From positions 1-64,000 of the forward strand of contig CAJOFL010000007.1 of the NCBI GenBank assembly GCA_905233895.1: a stretch of 64,000 nucleotides of DNA. Reading direction: 5' to 3'. Below are positions 44,282 to 54,217 of this stretch, piece by piece. Position 1 is the stretch's first letter; the number at the start of each line of letters is the position of its first letter. Source of the stretch: an uncultured Bacteroidales bacterium (lineage in GTDB: Bacteria; Bacteroidota; Bacteroidia; Bacteroidales; P3). The position numbers were made by a program, and so were the translations under genes. Under the pieces are notes generated by a model. It saw only the letters and a list, made by a program, of their open reading frames with translations. It was not told the DNA's origin and did not search any database.

Positions 44282-45868
44282 CTATTTAACCAGGTTTCCA
44301 AGAATGCTCCGCGTCAACTCGCGGGTAATAGTGCGGGTGGCAGCAGATGTGGTGTTCTTGACTATCTTTTGACCCGTCGAGGTCTTGCTCTTGGTTTTCT
44401 TACCGGAAATGGCGTCACTTGCAGCAGTACCGACTGACGTGGCGATAGTGGCGGTCACAGCCGTTATAACTGCCTTGAGCACCTTGGAACCCACTCCTGT
44501 AGATTTTTTGGCGGGTTTGGTAGTCTTATTACTCGAAACATCATGTACACTCGGAGTATTCGGAGCAACCTCCACGGCGGTTTCTTCTGCCTGTTTTATA
44601 AGCTGTTCAAAAGCGCTCTCGCGATCAACCATCGTGTCGTATTTGCCCATTAGGCGACTGCTGCGGATGATGGCGGAACGTTGCTCGGGAGTGATGGCAC
44701 CTATTTGCGAAAGCGGGAAGAGAATCTTGGCGCGCTGAACCACCGAAGGCGCGCCCTTCTCGTCGAGGAAACTGACAAGTGCCTCGCCAGTCTCAAGGTT
44801 CATGATAGCCTCGTCAGTCTTGAACGACGGATTGGCACGGAAAGTATCTGCAGCGGTTTTCACTGCCTTCTGGTCCTTGGGGGTGTAAGCACGCAGAGCG
44901 TGCTGCACACGGTTGCCCAACTGGCCGAGGATATTCTCGGGAATATCAGTAGGGTTCTGGGTCACAAAATATATTCCAACTCCCTTGGAACGGATAAGGC
45001 GTATAACTTGTTCAATCTTGTCTACCAATGCCTTGGAAGTGTCTTCAAAAAGCATGTGAGCCTCGTCGAAGAAGAAAACAAGGCGCGGAAGCTCCTGATC
45101 GCCAACCTCAGGAAGGGTACTGTAGAGTTCGCTGAGGAGCCACAGGAGGAAGGTGCTGTAGAGCTTGGGCTGTAGCATCAGCCGGTCGGCGGCGAGAACA
45201 TTCATCACACCGCGACCGTTCTCCACCTGCAAGAGGTCCATAATATCGAAACTCGGCTCACCAAAGAATTTATCTGCCCCCTGGGCGTCGAGCTGCAACA
45301 AAGCACGTTGGATGGCACCTACGGTGGCAGTGGATATGTTTCCGTACTGAGTGGTGTACTCCTTGGCATGCTTGGCCACATAGTCGAGCATGGCACGGAG
45401 ATCCTTCATATCGAGAATTAAAAGCCCACGCTCGTCGGCAATGCGGAAGACAATGTTGAGAACGCCGTCTTGAGTCTCGTTCAGGCCAAGCAGACGCGAG
45501 AGCAGTTGCGGCCCCATCTGGCTTACGGTGGAACGAATGGGATGGCCCTGTTCGCCAAACACGTCGAAGAAACGAACCGGACAGGCAGCGAACTGCGGGT
45601 CGGGGATACCGAAGGCATCCTTGCGTTTCTCGATGAAACCACTCATCTGTCCAGCCTGGCTGATACCGCTGAGGTCACCCTTCATATCGGCCATAAAACA
45701 GGGAACGCCAGCCTGCGAAAAGGTTTCAGCCATCACCTGGAGGGTGACGGTCTTGCCAGTACCGGTGGCACCGGCAATCAATCCGTGACGGTTAGCCATA
45801 CGGCCAACTATGCTCAAAGGCCCTTCATCGCAGTGGGCGATGTAGAGTCCACGTTCTTTGTCGTACAT
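44282..45868 (-). CDS. HerA-like ATPase, DUF853/YjgR family
   Basis: A 528-residue P-loop ATPase. It begins [20 protein letters not shown] and has Walker A GATGTGKT (33-40), [13 protein letters not shown], and Walker [16 protein letters not shown]. The C-terminal 90 residues are a Ser/Thr/Lys-rich region with [20 protein letters not shown]. Length and motifs match the DUF853 (YjgR) group of HerA/FtsK-related ATPases. The substrate is unknown; DNA translocation is likely by family resemblance. It lies directly after (6 nt) the outer membrane barrel gene. Confidence 0.9.
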   Translation of the reverse strand: MYDKERGLYIAHCDEGPLSIVGRMANRHGLIAGATGTGKTVTLQVMAETFSQAGVPCFMADMKGDLSGISQAGQMSGFIEKRKDAFGIPDPQFAACPVRFFDVFGEQGHPIRSTVSQMGPQLLSRLLGLNETQDGVLNIVFRIADERGLLILDMKDLRAMLDYVAKHAKEYTTQYGNISTATVGAIQRALLQLDAQGADKFFGEPSFDIMDLLQVENGRGVMNVLAADRLMLQPKLYSTFLLWLLSELYSTLPEVGDQELPRLVFFFDEAHMLFEDTSKALVDKIEQVIRLIRSKGVGIYFVTQNPTDIPENILGQLGNRVQHALRAYTPKDQKAVKTAADTFRANPSFKTDEAIMNLETGEALVSFLDEKGAPSVVQRAKILFPLSQIGAITPEQRSAIIRSSRLMGKYDTMVDRESAFEQLIKQAEETAVEVAPNTPSVHDVSSNKTTKPAKKSTGVGSKVLKAVITAVTATIATSVGTAASDAISGKKTKSKTSTGQKIVKNTTSAATRTITRELTRSILGNLVK

Positions 45869-45874
45869 AAGGCG

Positions 45875-46735
45875 TTAAAACTTATAGTTGAAACCTAAAC
45901 GCAGCATGGGGCTTTCCCACTTCAGAGTCTCCATCAGGGTGTTGAGACCTGCATAAAGGGTGCTGGTAGTTTCCTTGTGAGGCGGGGTGACATGGGTGTA
46001 TGCCACGCTATTCACAATATACTCAGATGACGTACTGCCGTCGATAATACGGGTATCCGAGACATATCCAACGCTAAGAAAATCAAGCGAAAGTTCGGCA
46101 CTAAGGTGGCGAGAAAACTCATATACCAGCGTCGGACGCAGGCTCACACTCCAAGTAAAGTTACTGATACTGTCAAGTATAGGGTCAAAATCCTCAATTT
46201 CGCCGCCGTCAAACGGTTTGTTATACGACTCTCGAAGTGTGGTGTAACCCAGTGAACGGATAGTACCTTGAAGCATCAAGTTGAAGTGCATATTGCCATA
46301 TTTGACCACTTCATAGCGCACAATCGGGGCAACCTGCCATCCACTGCGCTCCCAGGTGAAAAGATGGTTGTCAATCGGCATCCACATACCAACGTAATCA
46401 CTATGTGCGCGCTCGTCGACAAGGATTGAATCGCGGAGGAGGGAACGCTCGGACGAGAGGTTGATGATACCACCCATCACGCCGGCGTAGATTTTCGGAG
46501 TGATTTGATAACCGATTTGCACACCAGCAAGCCATGTGGTTTTTGACGAAGTGAGTTCAGTTGTGGTCATACGGCCACGGGCAAGCTGGCTCGCACCGTC
46601 GTTGTACACGGTGTCAAACATCGCATCGAAGAAGCCCTGCTGGTAGTAACCGCCTTGTAAACCAACGACAATCTGAGCGTTAGCACTCGCCATAAACGCC
46701 ACGGCGGCAATCAGAAACACTATTTTTTTCATCAT
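45875..46735 (-). CDS. Outer membrane beta-barrel protein
   Basis: A 287-residue protein with a signal peptide (KKIVFLIAAVAFMASANAQ). Alternating hydrophobic strands with aromatic ends follow and the chain ends in F (RLGFNYKF), as expected for a BAM-inserted barrel. It is probably a small porin-like or OmpW/PorT-like family member, function unknown. A longer frame starts at 46834, but it spans the promoter at 46757-46786, so the ATG at 46735 (or 46732) is used. Confidence 0.8.
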   Translation of the reverse strand: MMKKIVFLIAAVAFMASANAQIVVGLQGGYYQQGFFDAMFDTVYNDGASQLARGRMTTTELTSSKTTWLAGVQIGYQITPKIYAGVMGGIINLSSERSLLRDSILVDERAHSDYVGMWMPIDNHLFTWERSGWQVAPIVRYEVVKYGNMHFNLMLQGTIRSLGYTTLRESYNKPFDGGEIEDFDPILDSISNFTWSVSLRPTLVYEFSRHLSAELSLDFLSVGYVSDTRIIDGSTSSEYIVNSVAYTHVTPPHKETTSTLYAGLNTLMETLKWESPMLRLGFNYKF

Positions 46736-46756
46736 ATTTGCAAATATTTCAAAGTG

Positions 46757-46786
46757 CAAAGATACAAATTTTTTACGACATACCAA
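46757..46786 (-). promoter_or_regulatory. Promoter of the outer membrane barrel gene
   Basis: Minus-strand TATCTTTG (46764-46757) with TTGG (46786-46783), spacer 18 nt. The -7 box is exact. Confidence 0.6.
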
Positions 46787-46839
46787 TGGAAAATTTCTAT
46801 TTCTGCCAAAAACAGCCAAATTACTGTATTTCAATGTTA

Positions 46840-46935
46840 TATAATGTTAAAATACACATAACAGCAAGAACGCCAGTGGGTTAGACCCACCTTCGCCTGA
46901 TCAACGCCTGATCAACGCCTGATCAACGCCTACCT
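46840..46935 (+). repeat. Dispersed intergenic repeat, copy 2
   Basis: TATAATGTTAAAATACACA, then TAACAGCAAGAACGCCAG, GGGTTAGACCCACCTTCG, and three CGCCTGATCAA units plus CGCCT (46894-46931). It lies between the divergent outer membrane barrel gene and the T9SS plug gene. Confidence 0.85.
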
Positions 46936-47015
46936 TATACCGACATAAAAACGACCAAAATTTAGCGATTCCAATCGAGGAAAAACATTTTTCGACGCAT
47001 GTCAGGAAAAAATGC

Positions 47016-47023
47016 TATCTTTG
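47016..47023 (+). promoter_or_regulatory. -7 element of the T9SS plug gene
   Basis: TATCTTTG ends only 4 nt before the GTG start codon at 47028. The expected transcription start is at or after the start codon, so the message is probably leaderless. The -33 box is weak (TTTC about 22 nt upstream). Confidence 0.6.
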
Positions 47024-47027
47024 CATT

Positions 47028-48293
47028 GTGAAAAAACTGTTATTTATAGCCATCTGCCTGACTATAACGGCAATAAGTGCCGCTCAACGACCCGTCGGCG
47101 ATTCGGCCTGGCGCGGCGACGTGAAGACTGTGATACTCAGCCGTCCGGCAAGTACACTTGAGGAGCCATTGCTGACGCTCGACGAGGAGACTCACCGCCT
47201 GGCGCTGCAGTTCGACATCCTGGCCGATAATCCCGAGGCACTGCGCTGGAGTATAAGCCATTGCGACGCCGACTGGCGCCCCGACGGTCTCGAGCCATAC
47301 GATTTTATGCAGGGCTTCGAAAGCGGTCCTGTGGACAACTACGAGTTCTCATTCACCACCCTCACACCATTCATCCATTACACGCAAACCATCCCTGCTA
47401 TGGGTGCCCGCTTCATCCACTCGGGCAATTACCTCCTTACCGTAAGCCTCGAGGACTACCCTGACAGTGTGCTCCTTACACGACGCTTCCGTGTAACAGA
47501 GCAGTCGGTGAAACTCTCAACCGAGACTGCCCTCCCCTACGACGGAATGTCCACCGACCGACGGCAGGAGGTCGACGCCTATGTCGAGGCCATACCGGGA
47601 GTGATGGGGCTGACGCTCAACGAGCAATATCTCAAGGTAATAGCACAACAGAACGGTCGTCTTGACACACGGCGTGAACTGCCGTTCAGCGGCTACATCG
47701 GCGACGCCCTCGCCTATCGCAACCGACAGCAGAACATTTTCGACGGCGGCAACACTTTTCGATTCTTCGACCTGAGTAACCTGCGCACACCGATGTACAA
47801 CGTGCAACGCGTGGAACGCTACGGCGGCGAGACCTTTGCCATCATCACTCCCTGCGAGAACCGCTCACGGCGGCATTATACCGTCGACGCCGCTCTCAAC
47901 GGCGACATGAAAGTGAACGTCTGGGACCGCCAGAACAAAGCACTCGAGGCCGACTACGTATGGGTCAACCTCAGCCTTCCGATGGACCAGCCACTGCTAG
48001 GAGGAAGCATCCATGTGGTGGGCGAACTGACCGGATGGCGGCTCGACGAGGAGTCACGCATGGAGTATCGACCTGAATACAAAGCATATACCAAAAGACT
48101 CCGGTTAAAGCAAGGGTACTACGCCTACCAACTTATCTATCTACCCGTGCGCTCGACGCAAGGCGAGACGGCACAAATAGAAGGCGACCACCGCGAGACA
48201 CCTAACACCTACACTGTCAGTGTCTATTACCGTTCGCCGGCCGACATTGCCGACCGACTGCTGGCCGTCCGTACAATTAAGGCCGGAAACTAA
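47028..48293 (+). CDS. Type IX secretion system plug protein (DUF5103)
   Basis: A 421-residue protein with signal peptide (KKLLFIAICLTITAISAAQ). The DUF5103 pattern is recognised in LQFDILADNPEALRWSISHCDADW, YEFSFTTLTPFIHYTQTIP, LDTRRELPF and LRLKQGYYAYQLIYL. In T9SS the Plug protein closes the periplasmic side of the SprA outer membrane channel when no substrate is present. The gene starts with GTG and is convergent with the gldN duplicate; their stop codons share CTAA. Its place next to porP-gldKLMN supports the role. Confidence 0.88.
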   Translation: MKKLLFIAICLTITAISAAQRPVGDSAWRGDVKTVILSRPASTLEEPLLTLDEETHRLALQFDILADNPEALRWSISHCDADWRPDGLEPYDFMQGFESGPVDNYEFSFTTLTPFIHYTQTIPAMGARFIHSGNYLLTVSLEDYPDSVLLTRRFRVTEQSVKLSTETALPYDGMSTDRRQEVDAYVEAIPGVMGLTLNEQYLKVIAQQNGRLDTRRELPFSGYIGDALAYRNRQQNIFDGGNTFRFFDLSNLRTPMYNVQRVERYGGETFAIITPCENRSRRHYTVDAALNGDMKVNVWDRQNKALEADYVWVNLSLPMDQPLLGGSIHVVGELTGWRLDEESRMEYRPEYKAYTKRLRLKQGYYAYQLIYLPVRSTQGETAQIEGDHRETPNTYTVSVYYRSPADIADRLLAVRTIKAGN

Positions 48294-49147
48294 TACTCCC
48301 ACATATCGTCACCAATCTCGAACACCTTCTCCTCTATGGCCTCAGCCTCGAGGATGGCGTCGATTCCTGTCAGATACCTTGAGACTTCACGCAGGTAACG
48401 GTTGCTTTCGCGGGTTACATAGGCACTGTAGCGCTGCGCGACAAAGATATAATCCCATGAGGGCTGCAAAGCGCTGTTGAAACCGTCGGTATAGGCAGTG
48501 TGGCGCGAAAGATAAGTGCGCACCACCGGATTCTGCATCGGAATCCAAAAAATTGGCATACGACCAAGATATATGCCCTCCTCGTCGTCGCCAAACTTGC
48601 GGTACGTGTTCTTGAGCGGCGCAAGGGCAATGCGGCGTGAGTCCTGTCGGGTATCCTGCTTCCCGATGAACCACACCTCACGCAAAGCATACCAGTAGAA
48701 CTCTGCCCCATCAAAGTCGCGCGGACGAATCGAATACTCATACATCTCGTTGTCGTCATCGTCGTAGCCAATCTCCAGCCGAACCGTATCGGCCTTAGTA
48801 TACTGCTGTACAAATATGGAGTTATCAAGCGGAATCTTCAACTCGTCGTCCTCAAAGATAGGTATCTCCCCCGACACTACACCATCCCAGATAACATATG
48901 CCAGACTCTTGCGCTCGTCGCAACGGAATGTGTCGATAGGGAAATACATGTACTGATTGAACGCCTCATGGAGATCTATGGTCTTCCACAAGCAGGTCGA
49001 CCACACCACGTCACTCTCACGAAGGAACGGATACGGCATTGGCGACTGCCTAGAATTCATACCCACACCCCACAATGCACCTTCATCCACCTGACCGGTG
49101 GCACCCAAGGACATGACGAGCAGCAGTATTACCGAAAGCCTCCGCAT
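48290..49147 (-). CDS. GldN paralogue (second gldN-type protein)
   Basis: A 285-residue protein from the chosen ATG, with signal peptide (RRLSVILLLVMSLGATGQ). It matches the preceding GldN along its length: PYPFLRESDVVW, FNQYMYFPID, EVWFIGKQDTRQ, YSAYVTRESNRY, and the C-terminal EAIEEKVFEIGDDMWEY. GldN forms the periplasmic ring with GldK in T9SS. F. johnsoniae also has tandem copies, gldN and gldO. The start at 49147 follows the terminator hairpin. The duplicate has diverged clearly, so it may have a distinct use. Confidence 0.87.
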   Translation of the reverse strand: MRRLSVILLLVMSLGATGQVDEGALWGVGMNSRQSPMPYPFLRESDVVWSTCLWKTIDLHEAFNQYMYFPIDTFRCDERKSLAYVIWDGVVSGEIPIFEDDELKIPLDNSIFVQQYTKADTVRLEIGYDDDDNEMYEYSIRPRDFDGAEFYWYALREVWFIGKQDTRQDSRRIALAPLKNTYRKFGDDEEGIYLGRMPIFWIPMQNPVVRTYLSRHTAYTDGFNSALQPSWDYIFVAQRYSAYVTRESNRYLREVSRYLTGIDAILEAEAIEEKVFEIGDDMWEY

Positions 49148-49150
49148 AGC

Positions 49151-49194
49151 AAAAAACAAAAAAGGAGCCAAGAGACGAACTCTTAACTCCTTTT
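49151..49194 (-). terminator. Intrinsic terminator between gldN and its paralogue
   Basis: On the minus strand, AAAAGGAG (49194-49187) and AAGAG (49184-49180) pair with CTCTT (49174-49170) and CTCCTTTT (49167-49160), with a 5-nt loop. The T-rich TTTTTTGTTTTTTG follows directly and runs up to the start codon of the paralogue. It would reduce read-through from gldKLMN into the second copy. Confidence 0.7.
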
Positions 49195-49225
49195 CTCGCA
49201 TTCAATCCAACAATCAAACAACTGA

Positions 49226-50104
49226 TTAGTATTCCCACATGTCGCTCTCGATGTCGAAGATTTTCTCCTCGATCATCTGCGACTCATAGATTGCGTCAAC
49301 ACCTGTCAGATAGTCTGTAATGGCACGGTTGTGAGTATTCGACTCGCGCGTGATATAACTATCGAAATAACGCTGTACAAAGATATCATCATACGAGCGC
49401 TCGGCGACATCATTGGTCTCGACATAGGCGTTGGCGTTGATAAGCACCTGACGGACGGTCATAAAGTCCATGGGCACCCAGAATGTCCAGTCAGTCTGCG
49501 TATCCTGGTTACCAGCCTTGATAACATCCTTGGTATACTGGAACGACATACCAACAATACGCACCTTCTGGCGGGTATCCTGCTTGTCAATATACCAGAA
49601 CTCCTTCAACTGGGCCATCTTAACCGAAGCGGCATCCAGCGGGTCGCGAATGGTGTCAATCTGGATAATGGGTTCTCCCCATTCATCCTCACCCACCTCG
49701 TTCTCCTTGGTGGAGACACTCATGGTCTGACGCAAGGCAGTCTCGACATCCTGAGGAATCTTCATATCATCATCCTCATAGATTTCAAAAGAACCGTTAT
49801 TGACAGCCTTAAGAATTAGGTTGACAAGGTTGATACGCCCCTGGGTGTTCTTCTCAGCCTCAAAGGGGAAATAGAAGAACTGATTAAAACTCTCATTAAA
49901 GTCAATCTTACGCCAGATAGTAGTACGCCATACCACATCGCTTTCACGGAGGAAAGGATAAGGAATAGCCTTTTTTCCGACCACAATACCCTGCTGATAG
50001 AAGTCGTTGGGATTGCGACCGTCGTCGGCATCAATGACACTCTGCGCATTGGCAGCCATTGCAAAAGCCACCAGGGCAAAAATGCTTAAGAGAACCTTTT
50101 TCAT
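49226..50104 (-). CDS. gldN: Gliding motility / type IX secretion protein GldN
   Basis: A 292-residue protein with signal peptide (LLSIFALVAFAMAANAQ). Typical GldN/PorN marks: AIPYPFLRESDVVWRTTIWR, FNQFFYFPFE, EFWYIDKQDTRQKV, FDSYITRESNTHNRAI, EEKIFDIESDMWEY. GldN interacts with the lipoprotein GldK in the T9SS periplasmic ring. It comes 44 nt after gldM and is followed by a terminator and a paralogue. Confidence 0.95.
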   Translation of the reverse strand: MKKVLLSIFALVAFAMAANAQSVIDADDGRNPNDFYQQGIVVGKKAIPYPFLRESDVVWRTTIWRKIDFNESFNQFFYFPFEAEKNTQGRINLVNLILKAVNNGSFEIYEDDDMKIPQDVETALRQTMSVSTKENEVGEDEWGEPIIQIDTIRDPLDAASVKMAQLKEFWYIDKQDTRQKVRIVGMSFQYTKDVIKAGNQDTQTDWTFWVPMDFMTVRQVLINANAYVETNDVAERSYDDIFVQRYFDSYITRESNTHNRAITDYLTGVDAIYESQMIEEKIFDIESDMWEY

Positions 50105-50148
50105 ATTGTCATTATTTTAGTTTGTTATCAAACATTTGTTGTTACACA

Positions 50149-51795
50149 CTACTTGTTGAGAGTAATGACACAGTTTGCGGGCTGAGGCTTGCCATCAGGC
50201 ATCATGACCTGAGCAGTAACATAAACCTTGTCGCCACGGTTGGCTCGCTTGATAGCCGAAAGGGCATCAGCCTCAAAGTTGTCACCATTGCAGGTAAAGC
50301 CCTTGTTGCCCACATAAATCTCGAGACTCATCACACGGATGGAGCCCTTCGGAATCTTGAAGTCGAAGCCTTCTGCAGCACGGGCAGCCACCTTGACTCC
50401 TGAAGCCAAACTGCTACGAGAAGCCTTGGCACCGTCGCGCAAACCACCGACAGTGATAAGCGGCGCGGGTATTGTTTTCACTTTGAATACCGGGGAACCC
50501 ATGTGCTGAGTGCCCTTGTCTATGGAAGCATCGACACTGAGGACAATCTTCTTGCATCCCATGGCAGGAGTTAGCATATACTTGCCATCACCCTCAGAGG
50601 CCACAATCTTGCCCTGGCCCTCAGAAATAGAGACCTTAATGTTACGGCTGTCAACACCGGGAACCGATGCCGTGATGGGGTTCTCGATACCGGCATAAAG
50701 CACCTGCATATTGTCAAGCGAGACAACAGCCACAGGCTTGGCCACAAAATAACTATCGCTGATTGGATACTCCTTCACGCCACCATCGGGATTAGAGACA
50801 TAAGCCGTACCATTAACCTTCTGCAGACCAACATTATTGCACACAACACGGTAGTGGACAGAACCGCTGTCGTTGCTGTGGAGCTGCTGGCCATTGATAG
50901 TAGCGGTAAATTCCTGATGGGAGTCGTATGCGGCCACGTTAACATCGGTCTCATAAACACCGCCTAAGATAATATAACTCGACTTGGGACGTGAAATCAT
51001 TCGTACCTGGTCGAACTTGAAGTCGCCCTTGTTGACGTGCTTATAGAGCGTATTGACTGCATCGAACTCGGTATTCATGGTCTCAGCACGCAGACGTGTG
51101 AGCGTAACCAGCGATGAGCCCGACACCACCTCCTCAAAGTTAACAACTTCCCAAGCCTCAAGCTTGTTGTCGGGGGTCAAAAGGCTGTCCACATTCAATG
51201 CAATATTGACATTCGAAGAGTCCTCAGCAAGAATTTGGCGTATTTTCTTCTTATATTCAAGAATCTTCGCCTTCAATTCGGGGCCCTTGCCAGCCTTCTC
51301 GGCAGCAAAAAGGTTTGTACTTTCATGTAGTTCATCCATCTTCAACCAACGGAAACCATCCATGGCAATAGCCTTCTTGATACTATCAAAGTTTGGCGAT
51401 TTGTCAGGATTAACAACCGTCATCTTTATAGTTTCCTTGGGATTCTTGGGATTGGGATGGATTTCAGCAGTGGGGTTAATCTTGGCCATCAACACATACT
51501 GAAGACTGTCGATATAACTACCAAGTTCGGCAGATAGTTTGCGTACCTCCTGCGCCTTGTCATAGTCTGCCTGTACCTTGTCCTGGCTATTGGCAAGTGC
51601 GGCCTCAAAGTTGGCGTATGTATCATCGAGTTTCACCTGCAAGTTCTCATTGCTTTTGGTCATTGCCGAACCGACAGTCTTGAAACCGTCAACGACCTGT
51701 GCCGACACATTGAGAGCCAACATAGCGGTGTACACGAGGTACATCATTGTGATCATCTTTTGTCGCGGGGTTTCCGGACAGTTTGTTGCACCCAT
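50149..51795 (-). CDS. gldM: Gliding motility / type IX secretion motor protein GldM
   Basis: A 548-residue protein with one N-terminal membrane helix. The start region PRQKMITMMYLVYTAMLALN keeps Arg11, the residue matching the key Arg9 of F. johnsoniae GldM, and the large periplasmic part (four domains, D1-D4) follows. Together with GldL it forms the proton-driven rotary motor of T9SS. It is 55 nt after gldL and upstream of gldN, the standard order. Confidence 0.96.
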   Translation of the reverse strand: MGATNCPETPRQKMITMMYLVYTAMLALNVSAQVVDGFKTVGSAMTKSNENLQVKLDDTYANFEAALANSQDKVQADYDKAQEVRKLSAELGSYIDSLQYVLMAKINPTAEIHPNPKNPKETIKMTVVNPDKSPNFDSIKKAIAMDGFRWLKMDELHESTNLFAAEKAGKGPELKAKILEYKKKIRQILAEDSSNVNIALNVDSLLTPDNKLEAWEVVNFEEVVSGSSLVTLTRLRAETMNTEFDAVNTLYKHVNKGDFKFDQVRMISRPKSSYIILGGVYETDVNVAAYDSHQEFTATINGQQLHSNDSGSVHYRVVCNNVGLQKVNGTAYVSNPDGGVKEYPISDSYFVAKPVAVVSLDNMQVLYAGIENPITASVPGVDSRNIKVSISEGQGKIVASEGDGKYMLTPAMGCKKIVLSVDASIDKGTQHMGSPVFKVKTIPAPLITVGGLRDGAKASRSSLASGVKVAARAAEGFDFKIPKGSIRVMSLEIYVGNKGFTCNGDNFEADALSAIKRANRGDKVYVTAQVMMPDGKPQPANCVITLNK

Positions 51796-51850
51796 TGTCT
51801 ATTCCTTTCTTTTAGTTTACACGTTAGTTCTTGGTTAGACGTGCTGTGGA

Positions 51851-52720
51851 TTAAAGACGGGTTTGCATTGCGGCAAGCATGTTGCCATAGACATTATTGA
51901 GTTCAGCAACCTTGCGGGTGAGGGCGTCAACCTGCTCCTTGTACTTGGAAATTCCGTCGACCGAGGAGGCGAAATTGGCTATCATGGTATTCATCTTCTC
52001 GTCAAATTCCTTGTTGATTTGCATCTGGTTGGAGGCATTGTTAATCTGCATCTCGTACATAGCGTTAATACTGCTAAGGCTGGCAGACATCTTCTTCATC
52101 TCCTCAACATAGGAAACATCACCATTTAGAGCCTGGGCAGTCTCATGATAGATTGTAGAGAGTGTCGATACCGCCTCCGGAGCGCCCTGCATGCTTTGCA
52201 ACAGGCGACCAGCCTGATCGGCGACGCCGTCCATCTGATTTACAAACTTGTCGGTGGCTGCTGTAGCGCTGGCCATATTGTTCATCGAGTTGGCGCTATC
52301 TGCAAGGTTGGACATACCCTGACCAAGACGATCAATAAGTTCGGAACTGATGTTAGCATCCTCGAGCATCTTGTCAATCTTTGCAGTGAGAGGATCCTTG
52401 CTAACGGGAAGATTCTCACCTTCAATGAGGTTACCATCCTCGTCATACTGTGGTTCACCCATGACGTTCTCCTCACTCATTCCTGAAAGTTCGGGGTAAA
52501 CAAGACTCCAATCCCACTCTTTGTGAGGCGGTTCGAAAGCCGAAAGAAAGAAGATGACGGTCTCGGTACCCATACCTGCGATAAGCATGATGTTAGCACC
52601 AGGCCAGTGCATAATCTTGAACAAAGCGCCGATAATAACGACGGCGGCACCCCAACCATAGAGGTAACCCATGAATGTCTTGTAGCTCTTACTGCGGACG
52701 AGGTTGTCGATGAAGCTCAT
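51851..52720 (-). CDS. gldL: Gliding motility / type IX secretion motor protein GldL
   Basis: A 289-residue inner membrane protein. Two membrane helices (residues 15-35 and 42-60) contain GYLYGWGAAVVIIGALFKIM and GMGTETVIFFLSAFEP; Glu53 is the position of the conserved proton-path glutamate. The cytoplasmic remainder is a long coiled coil. It pairs with GldM as the T9SS motor stator and lies between gldK and gldM. Confidence 0.96.
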   Translation of the reverse strand: MSFIDNLVRSKSYKTFMGYLYGWGAAVVIIGALFKIMHWPGANIMLIAGMGTETVIFFLSAFEPPHKEWDWSLVYPELSGMSEENVMGEPQYDEDGNLIEGENLPVSKDPLTAKIDKMLEDANISSELIDRLGQGMSNLADSANSMNNMASATAATDKFVNQMDGVADQAGRLLQSMQGAPEAVSTLSTIYHETAQALNGDVSYVEEMKKMSASLSSINAMYEMQINNASNQMQINKEFDEKMNTMIANFASSVDGISKYKEQVDALTRKVAELNNVYGNMLAAMQTRL

Positions 52721-52774
52721 AATTTCAGTTTTTAGTGTGTTTGCTTATTGTGTTATTATATTTTTTTTCTTTAT

Positions 52775-54142
52775 TTATCTAGCCACGTTGGATGCGGTGC
52801 GGAGGTTGTCACCCTTGACACGGCCGAGGTACGGCTGTACGCAACGGAAACCAATATAGCACTTGGCAGTATCCATAAACTCATAAGTACGAGTCTGGAC
52901 CTGTATGAAATACTTCTGATCCTTCCAGCTGCCGCCACGGACCACTTTGCGCTTCATGGCGAGGTCATCCTCATCCTTGGCATCGTAGTTGTAATATGGG
53001 GTCATAGCATTCGCCACCTGATATGTAGTCTCGTTGAAAGCATCAAGGCACCACTCACTTACGTTTCCTGCCATGTCATACAGACCATAGTCGTTCGGGG
53101 CATAGTGACCAACCATAAGGGTCTTCACACCACCATCATCGTCATAAGCACCTTTAAGGGGTTCGTAGTTTGCGAGGAAGCAACCATTCGGGTTACGCAC
53201 ATAGGGTCCGCCCCAAGGATAACTCTGACTAGCAATACCACCACGGGCAGCAAACTCCCATTCGCTCTCGGTGGGCAGACGGAAGTCGTTGAGTGTAGTG
53301 TAGTCAATACTCTCAAGATACTGGTTGAGCATATTGGAACGCCACACACAGAAAGCCTTAGCCTGACGCCAACTGACACCGACGACAGGATAATTGTCGT
53401 AAGCAGGCGAGGAGAAGTAACTGCGGGTGAAGTCCTCATTCATGCTATAGGCATAATCATGAACCCAGCAGAGGGTATCAGGATAAATATTGATATATTC
53501 ACGCTGGATCTGCGAAGAACGGTTGTTGAGACCTTTGGGGCGTACAGCGAAACTGGTGCCGCGATGCTCGGCCTTAGCAGTGACGCCGTTCTCCTTTTGG
53601 GCGGCATTGGTATAATCTATATAATAGTATTCATAATTCATCTTGGAAACATCAAGCACACGACGATGGTTGATATCTACCAAATAATAACCGCCATCGA
53701 TAAGAGCCTGACGTACATCGGCATCCTTATAGTCGATTTTTGCCTTGCGGTTAAGCAGCGGGGGATCGAGCGGTTCACCATACTGATCTTCTTCAATGAG
53801 GAAACCATCAATACCAGCCTCACCAAGAATACGACGGGCTACTGAGTCACGGACTGCGTCAACAAATTGACGATATTCGTTGTTGGTTATTTCCGTTTCG
53901 TCCATGAAGAACGATGCCATCTGCATCTTGCGGGGCTGAGTTGTGGTGGCGTCACCGTAGGTGACATTTTGGACACCGGCACCCATGGTGTAGTTGCCTT
54001 GATTGATGAACACCATGCCCTTGAGGTCAATATCCTCGAAATAGGGGCGATCGTTGATACCGACGAGCTCGCCACGATTGGACGAGCCGCAACCGTAAAA
54101 GATGGTTGCCGAGACGGCGAGGATGAAAAACAACTTCTTCAT
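52775..54142 (-). CDS. gldK: Gliding motility / type IX secretion lipoprotein GldK
   Basis: A 455-residue lipoprotein (lipobox FYGC, Cys18) with a formylglycine-generating-enzyme (SUMF1-like) fold: TEITNNEYRQFVDAV, YPVVGVSWRQAKAFCVWR, LPTESEWEFAARGG and GNVSEWCLDA. GldK/PorK forms the periplasmic ring with GldN in T9SS and lacks enzyme activity in known cases. It starts the gldK-L-M-N order, 75 nt after porP. Confidence 0.96.
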   Translation of the reverse strand: MKKLFFILAVSATIFYGCGSSNRGELVGINDRPYFEDIDLKGMVFINQGNYTMGAGVQNVTYGDATTTQPRKMQMASFFMDETEITNNEYRQFVDAVRDSVARRILGEAGIDGFLIEEDQYGEPLDPPLLNRKAKIDYKDADVRQALIDGGYYLVDINHRRVLDVSKMNYEYYYIDYTNAAQKENGVTAKAEHRGTSFAVRPKGLNNRSSQIQREYINIYPDTLCWVHDYAYSMNEDFTRSYFSSPAYDNYPVVGVSWRQAKAFCVWRSNMLNQYLESIDYTTLNDFRLPTESEWEFAARGGIASQSYPWGGPYVRNPNGCFLANYEPLKGAYDDDGGVKTLMVGHYAPNDYGLYDMAGNVSEWCLDAFNETTYQVANAMTPYYNYDAKDEDDLAMKRKVVRGGSWKDQKYFIQVQTRTYEFMDTAKCYIGFRCVQPYLGRVKGDNLRTASNVAR

Positions 54143-54217
54143 ATTTCTACGATTTATTTTATTCTTTAACGTTTAATTTGCGTTTTTGTTTCGATATTAT
54201 ATTGTTTTTAATATTTT

